This document shows positions 5,439 to 7,249 of a DNA stretch of 7,249 nt, piece by piece. Both the position numbers and the translations under genes were made by a program. Under the pieces are notes generated by a model. That model saw only the letters and a program-made list of their open reading frames with translations, did not search any database and was not told the origin of the DNA. The stretch is from Candidatus Argoarchaeum ethanivorans (GTDB lineage Archaea; Halobacteriota; Methanosarcinia; Methanosarcinales; EX4572-44): contig CAJHIR010000054.1 in NCBI GenBank assembly GCA_905067535.1, forward strand, positions 1 to 7,249, written 5' to 3'. The first letter of the stretch is position 1, and each line of letters starts with the position of its first letter.

Positions 5439-6173
5439 ATGGAAGAAGAACTGCAATTTGTTCTATCAAGAATTGATGAACTGATCTATGGGGTTGATTT
5501 TGATCCGGTGCGTAGAGAAGGGAAGATTGTTGTTAATATCTCAGTGGTACCTAAAAAAGAGCTGGATGGGGTGATTGAGACATACAAAAGAGTTATTGAT
5601 GCAGGACTTTCAGTAAGTCCTTTCATCACATTAATTGAAGGGGAAGAGCTTGGTTTTGGTAGTGATGAGATGTGCATTGGCGATACGTGCAGTATTACGA
5701 TTGATGGTGTGTTGTTGAAATCCGGCATCCCGGTAAATCCTCTTTTTGGTGGTGTGGTGGAGGTGGTTGATGGCAGTCCAACCCGTTTTACTGATATGTT
5801 GTTGTACAACGGCACCACCATTGACCCTCTTGAAGTGTTAACGTCTCAATACCTGACATCCCTCGATGAAATGCTGAACTGCGGTTCAGGCAAAGTGCTT
5901 GCAAACCTCCGGGAAGTACCGATGGTTGCAAAGAAACTCGTTGAAGAAAAACTCGATGAACTTGCAAAAGCAGGCTTTAGTGGCATTCTCGAAGTGGGCG
6001 AGCCAAACACAGAGGTCCTTGGTGTCGAGATTGGGCGTGACCACGTTGGCATAGTGGTTGTTGGAGGAACAAATGCGGCTGCTGCTGCAATAGAGCAGGG
6101 ATATAAATTAAAAACACATGCCATGTCACGGTTAATAGAATACAAAGAAATGGTACACATCAATGAAATCTGA
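5439..6173 (+). CDS. nrpRII: NrpRII-like nitrogen regulator domain protein (DUF128), no DNA-binding domain
   Basis: The 244-aa product is essentially one NrpR regulatory domain. Visible signatures are FVLSRIDELIYGVDFDP (7-23), GDTCSITIDGVLLKSGIPV (about 87-105), FGGVVEV, RFTDMLLYNGTTIDPLEV (about 121-138), GSGKVLANLREVPMVA and the C-terminal LGVEIGRDHVGIVVVGGTN (about 197-215). The usual N-terminal winged helix of about 80 aa is absent. In Methanosarcina, NrpRII is known to lack this domain and to act with the DNA-binding NrpRI and the basal transcription machinery to repress nitrogen-fixation and assimilation genes until 2-oxoglutarate rises; a similar role is inferred here. ATG 5439 is preferred because GTGAT 11 bases upstream fits an archaeal Shine-Dalgarno core; GTG 5424 is an alternative that would consume that site. 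It overlaps or abuts the dph6 gene, so the two are probably co-transcribed. Confidence 0.78.
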   Translation: MEEELQFVLSRIDELIYGVDFDPVRREGKIVVNISVVPKKELDGVIETYKRVIDAGLSVSPFITLIEGEELGFGSDEMCIGDTCSITIDGVLLKSGIPVNPLFGGVVEVVDGSPTRFTDMLLYNGTTIDPLEVLTSQYLTSLDEMLNCGSGKVLANLREVPMVAKKLVEEKLDELAKAGFSGILEVGEPNTEVLGVEIGRDHVGIVVVGGTNAAAAAIEQGYKLKTHAMSRLIEYKEMVHINEI

Positions 6174-6861
6174 AGACAAGATGCGTCTTGGTGTGTTATT
6201 TAGTTCTGGCAAGGATAGCACCTATGCTGCGTATCTTATTAAAAGACAGAACTGTGAACTAACATGTCTTATTACGCTTAAAAGCGAAAACCCTTATTCA
6301 TACATGTTTCACACCCCAAATATTGATATTGTGGATTTACAGGCAGAAGCAATGGAAATACCATTAGTAAAAGGAAATACCGAAGGCAAGGAGGAACTTG
6401 AGTTAAAAGACCTTAAAGCAACCATACAGAATGCAAAAGAGATGTATACACTTGATGGCATTGTTACTGGTGCGATACACTCCAATTATCAACGAACACG
6501 GATTGAGAAAATCTGCAGAGACCTTGACCTTGCTGTGTTTTCACCTCTCTGGAACGTGGATCAGGAAGACGAGATGAGACGCTTAATCTCTGACGGTTTT
6601 AAATTTATCTTCACAAGCGTTGCAGCATACGGACTTGATGCTTCGTGGCTTGGAAAAATTATCACATCTTACGAAGTTGATAAACTTGTAGAGTTGAATA
6701 ACAAAATCAACATCAATATTGCAGGAGAGGGAGGAGAGTTTGAAAGCCTTGTACTTGACTGCCCGCTGTTTAACAAACACCTGACAATCAAAGAGTATGA
6801 AATAAAAGAAATCGACGAGTATACAGCAACAATGATTATTAATAGAGCAGAACTGGATTGA
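6163..6861 (+). CDS. dph6: Dph6-type diphthine-ammonia ligase (ATP-binding PP-loop protein)
   Basis: This protein belongs to the DUF71 / Dph6 group, which performs the last step of diphthamide synthesis on elongation factor 2, amidating diphthine with ATP and ammonium. Numbered from 6163, the PP-loop SSGKDS is at 14-19, GAIHSNYQRTRIEKIC at 103-118, FSPLW at 126-130 and the family motif AGEGGEFESLVLDCPLF at 187-203. The 232-aa length is normal for archaeal members (about 220-230). Two starts are possible: ATG 6163 overlaps the nrpR stop by 11 bases, while ATG 6181 gives MRLGVLFSSGKDS, closer to typical family N-termini, with a 7-base gap. Neither has a strong Shine-Dalgarno site, so coupling to nrpR translation is likely. 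It is cytoplasmic, and no functional link to nitrogen control is evident except shared transcription. Confidence 0.85.
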   Translation: MKSEDKMRLGVLFSSGKDSTYAAYLIKRQNCELTCLITLKSENPYSYMFHTPNIDIVDLQAEAMEIPLVKGNTEGKEELELKDLKATIQNAKEMYTLDGIVTGAIHSNYQRTRIEKICRDLDLAVFSPLWNVDQEDEMRRLISDGFKFIFTSVAAYGLDASWLGKIITSYEVDKLVELNNKININIAGEGGEFESLVLDCPLFNKHLTIKEYEIKEIDEYTATMIINRAELD

Positions 6862-6927
6862 AAGATTGAAGAATTTACCAGAGTGGAATATTACCATCGA
6901 GCCCCCGCATTCTGGCAGTTTATTTAT
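6860..6927. repeat. Dispersed repeat, copy B (immediately after dph6)
   Basis: The core 6871-6927 matches 3906-3961 at 47 of 57 columns, in the same orientation; similarity reaches back to the dph6 stop codon. In this copy the plus strand is open in the dph6 frame beyond the stop for about 34 codons (EFTRVEYYHRAPAFWQF then IYRGMHYYVLTEHRC), which looks protein-like, raising the possibility that the repeat is a coding fragment of an unrecognised gene. Confidence 0.6.
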
Positions 6928-6995
6928 CGTGGGATGCATTATTATGTCTTAACCGAACACCGATGCAATTAGACAGATAGTCTCAAAGATTGCGA

Positions 6996-7028
6996 AACCC
7001 GTTGAAAGTAGGTGACATGAAACGGGTT
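6996..7028. repeat. 8-bp inverted repeat upstream of the RHH gene
   Basis: AACCCGTT (6996-7003) and AACGGGTT (7021-7028) are exact reverse complements 17 bases apart, in otherwise non-coding DNA between dph6 and the ribbon-helix-helix gene. An AGGTGAC-ATG (7010-7019) lies inside the loop. It may be an RNA hairpin or a binding site; nothing more can be said. Confidence 0.4.
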
Positions 7029-7092
7029 GGTTGGCGCATAAATTTAAGTGCAGCACCGGAATTTGGAAACACAAAAGAAAAGATACCGTTGA

Positions 7093-7116
7093 ATACCAAT
7101 AGATACATATTGGTAT
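7093..7116. promoter_or_regulatory. Palindromic operator at the start of the RHH regulator gene
   Basis: ATACCAATA (7093-7101) and TATTGGTAT (7108-7116) are perfect 9-bp inverted repeats around GATACA, ending 2 bases before the ATG at 7119. AGATACC (7081-7087) and GGTATCT (7112-7118) form a second, partly overlapping inverted pair. Ribbon-helix-helix regulators commonly repress their own gene through such dyads, so autoregulation is a reasonable inference. Confidence 0.5.
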
Positions 7117-7118
7117 CT

Positions 7119-7249
7119 ATGGCGTCTACAAGTGCACAGATAAGTATCCGTCTGCCAGCCAGATTACACCAGCTACCGAACAATATGTCGAGAATTGTGG
7201 CTATAGGAATATCCGGGAATTCATTCTTGAGGCGACCTGGGATAAGATA
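7119..7249 (+). pseudogene. Ribbon-helix-helix (CopG/MetJ-type) regulator, frameshifted and cut by the window edge
   Basis: ATG 7119 opens a frame beginning MASTSAQISIRLPARLHQ, a typical ribbon-helix-helix beta-strand (alternating QISIRLP) and first-helix start. The frame then turns to non-family sequence, while the -1 frame from 7172 continues TEQYVENCGYRNIREFILE, the expected rest of the first helix, turn and second helix. Joining CAG (7170-7172) to the -1 frame restores the family spacing of eight residues between RLP and QYVE, so a one-base deletion near 7172 explains it. The gene is a decayed copy, or the window contains a sequencing error. Such proteins are DNA-binding repressors or antitoxins; no toxin gene is visible before the window ends. 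An upstream in-frame ATG at 7017 would add 34 codons, but these run through the palindrome and do not look like family sequence. Confidence 0.55.

Noticed and set aside
5846..6163. Long minus-strand open frames opposite nrpR (5486-5821 and 5846-6163)
   Set aside because: They are mirror images of the strongly supported nrpR coding sequence and have low-complexity Ser/Thr/Pro-rich translations.
6583..6939. 118-codon minus-strand open frame across the end of dph6
   Set aside because: It overlaps the conserved AGEGGEFESLVLDCPLF region of dph6 on the opposite strand and has a Cys-rich, family-less translation.

Overview
The window reads as chromosomal DNA of a methanogenic euryarchaeon or close relative, most likely Methanosarcinales. 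The main pointers are an NrpR-type (DUF128) nitrogen-regulator domain protein without a DNA-binding head, an architecture known for NrpRII of Methanosarcina; an archaeal-type Dph6 diphthamide enzyme; and TATA-box-like promoters, with SD sites weak or absent at several starts. The assignment is an inference from gene families, not from a search.

Layout, left to right. (1) 1-230, minus strand: the 5' part of a conserved-looking protein of unknown function, cut by the window edge. (2) About 262-1290: an IS5-family insertion sequence whose single DDE transposase gene is split by a one-base frameshift; its right end resembles IS903-type termini, its left end is degenerate. (3) 1284-1499: a possible gene-tail remnant, then a promoter region carrying an imperfect tandem duplication of the TATA-to-start segment and a perfect 9-bp hairpin. 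(4) 1500-3690: a two-gene operon with a LarA-family nickel-pincer racemase/epimerase (all key residues present) and an extended-SDR nucleotide-sugar epimerase/dehydratase, 10 bp apart. (5) About 3713-5438: an accessory block with a truncated minus-strand tyrosine recombinase (N-terminal domain only), an unidentified open stretch in the same frame, and an AT-rich DUF4145-type zinc-ribbon gene lying inside nested perfect inverted repeats (17 bp and 11 bp). (6) 5439-6861: an overlapping pair, an NrpRII-like regulator without helix-turn-helix and a Dph6-type diphthine-ammonia ligase. (7) 6860-7249: a second copy of a ~67-bp repeat also found at the recombinase break point, a further inverted repeat, and a ribbon-helix-helix regulator gene with a palindromic operator at its start and a one-base frameshift.

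How the genes may work together. The LarA/SDR pair could act on a common hydroxy-acid or sugar-acid substrate, but the window has no LarB/LarC/LarE cofactor genes, so the cofactor must come from elsewhere. NrpRII would need a partner NrpRI with a DNA-binding domain encoded elsewhere. The stretch between the epimerase and nrpR looks like a site of repeated insertion and decay. The most unusual structures are the inverted-repeat-bounded DUF4145 unit, the duplicated larA start region, and the paired ~67-bp repeats.
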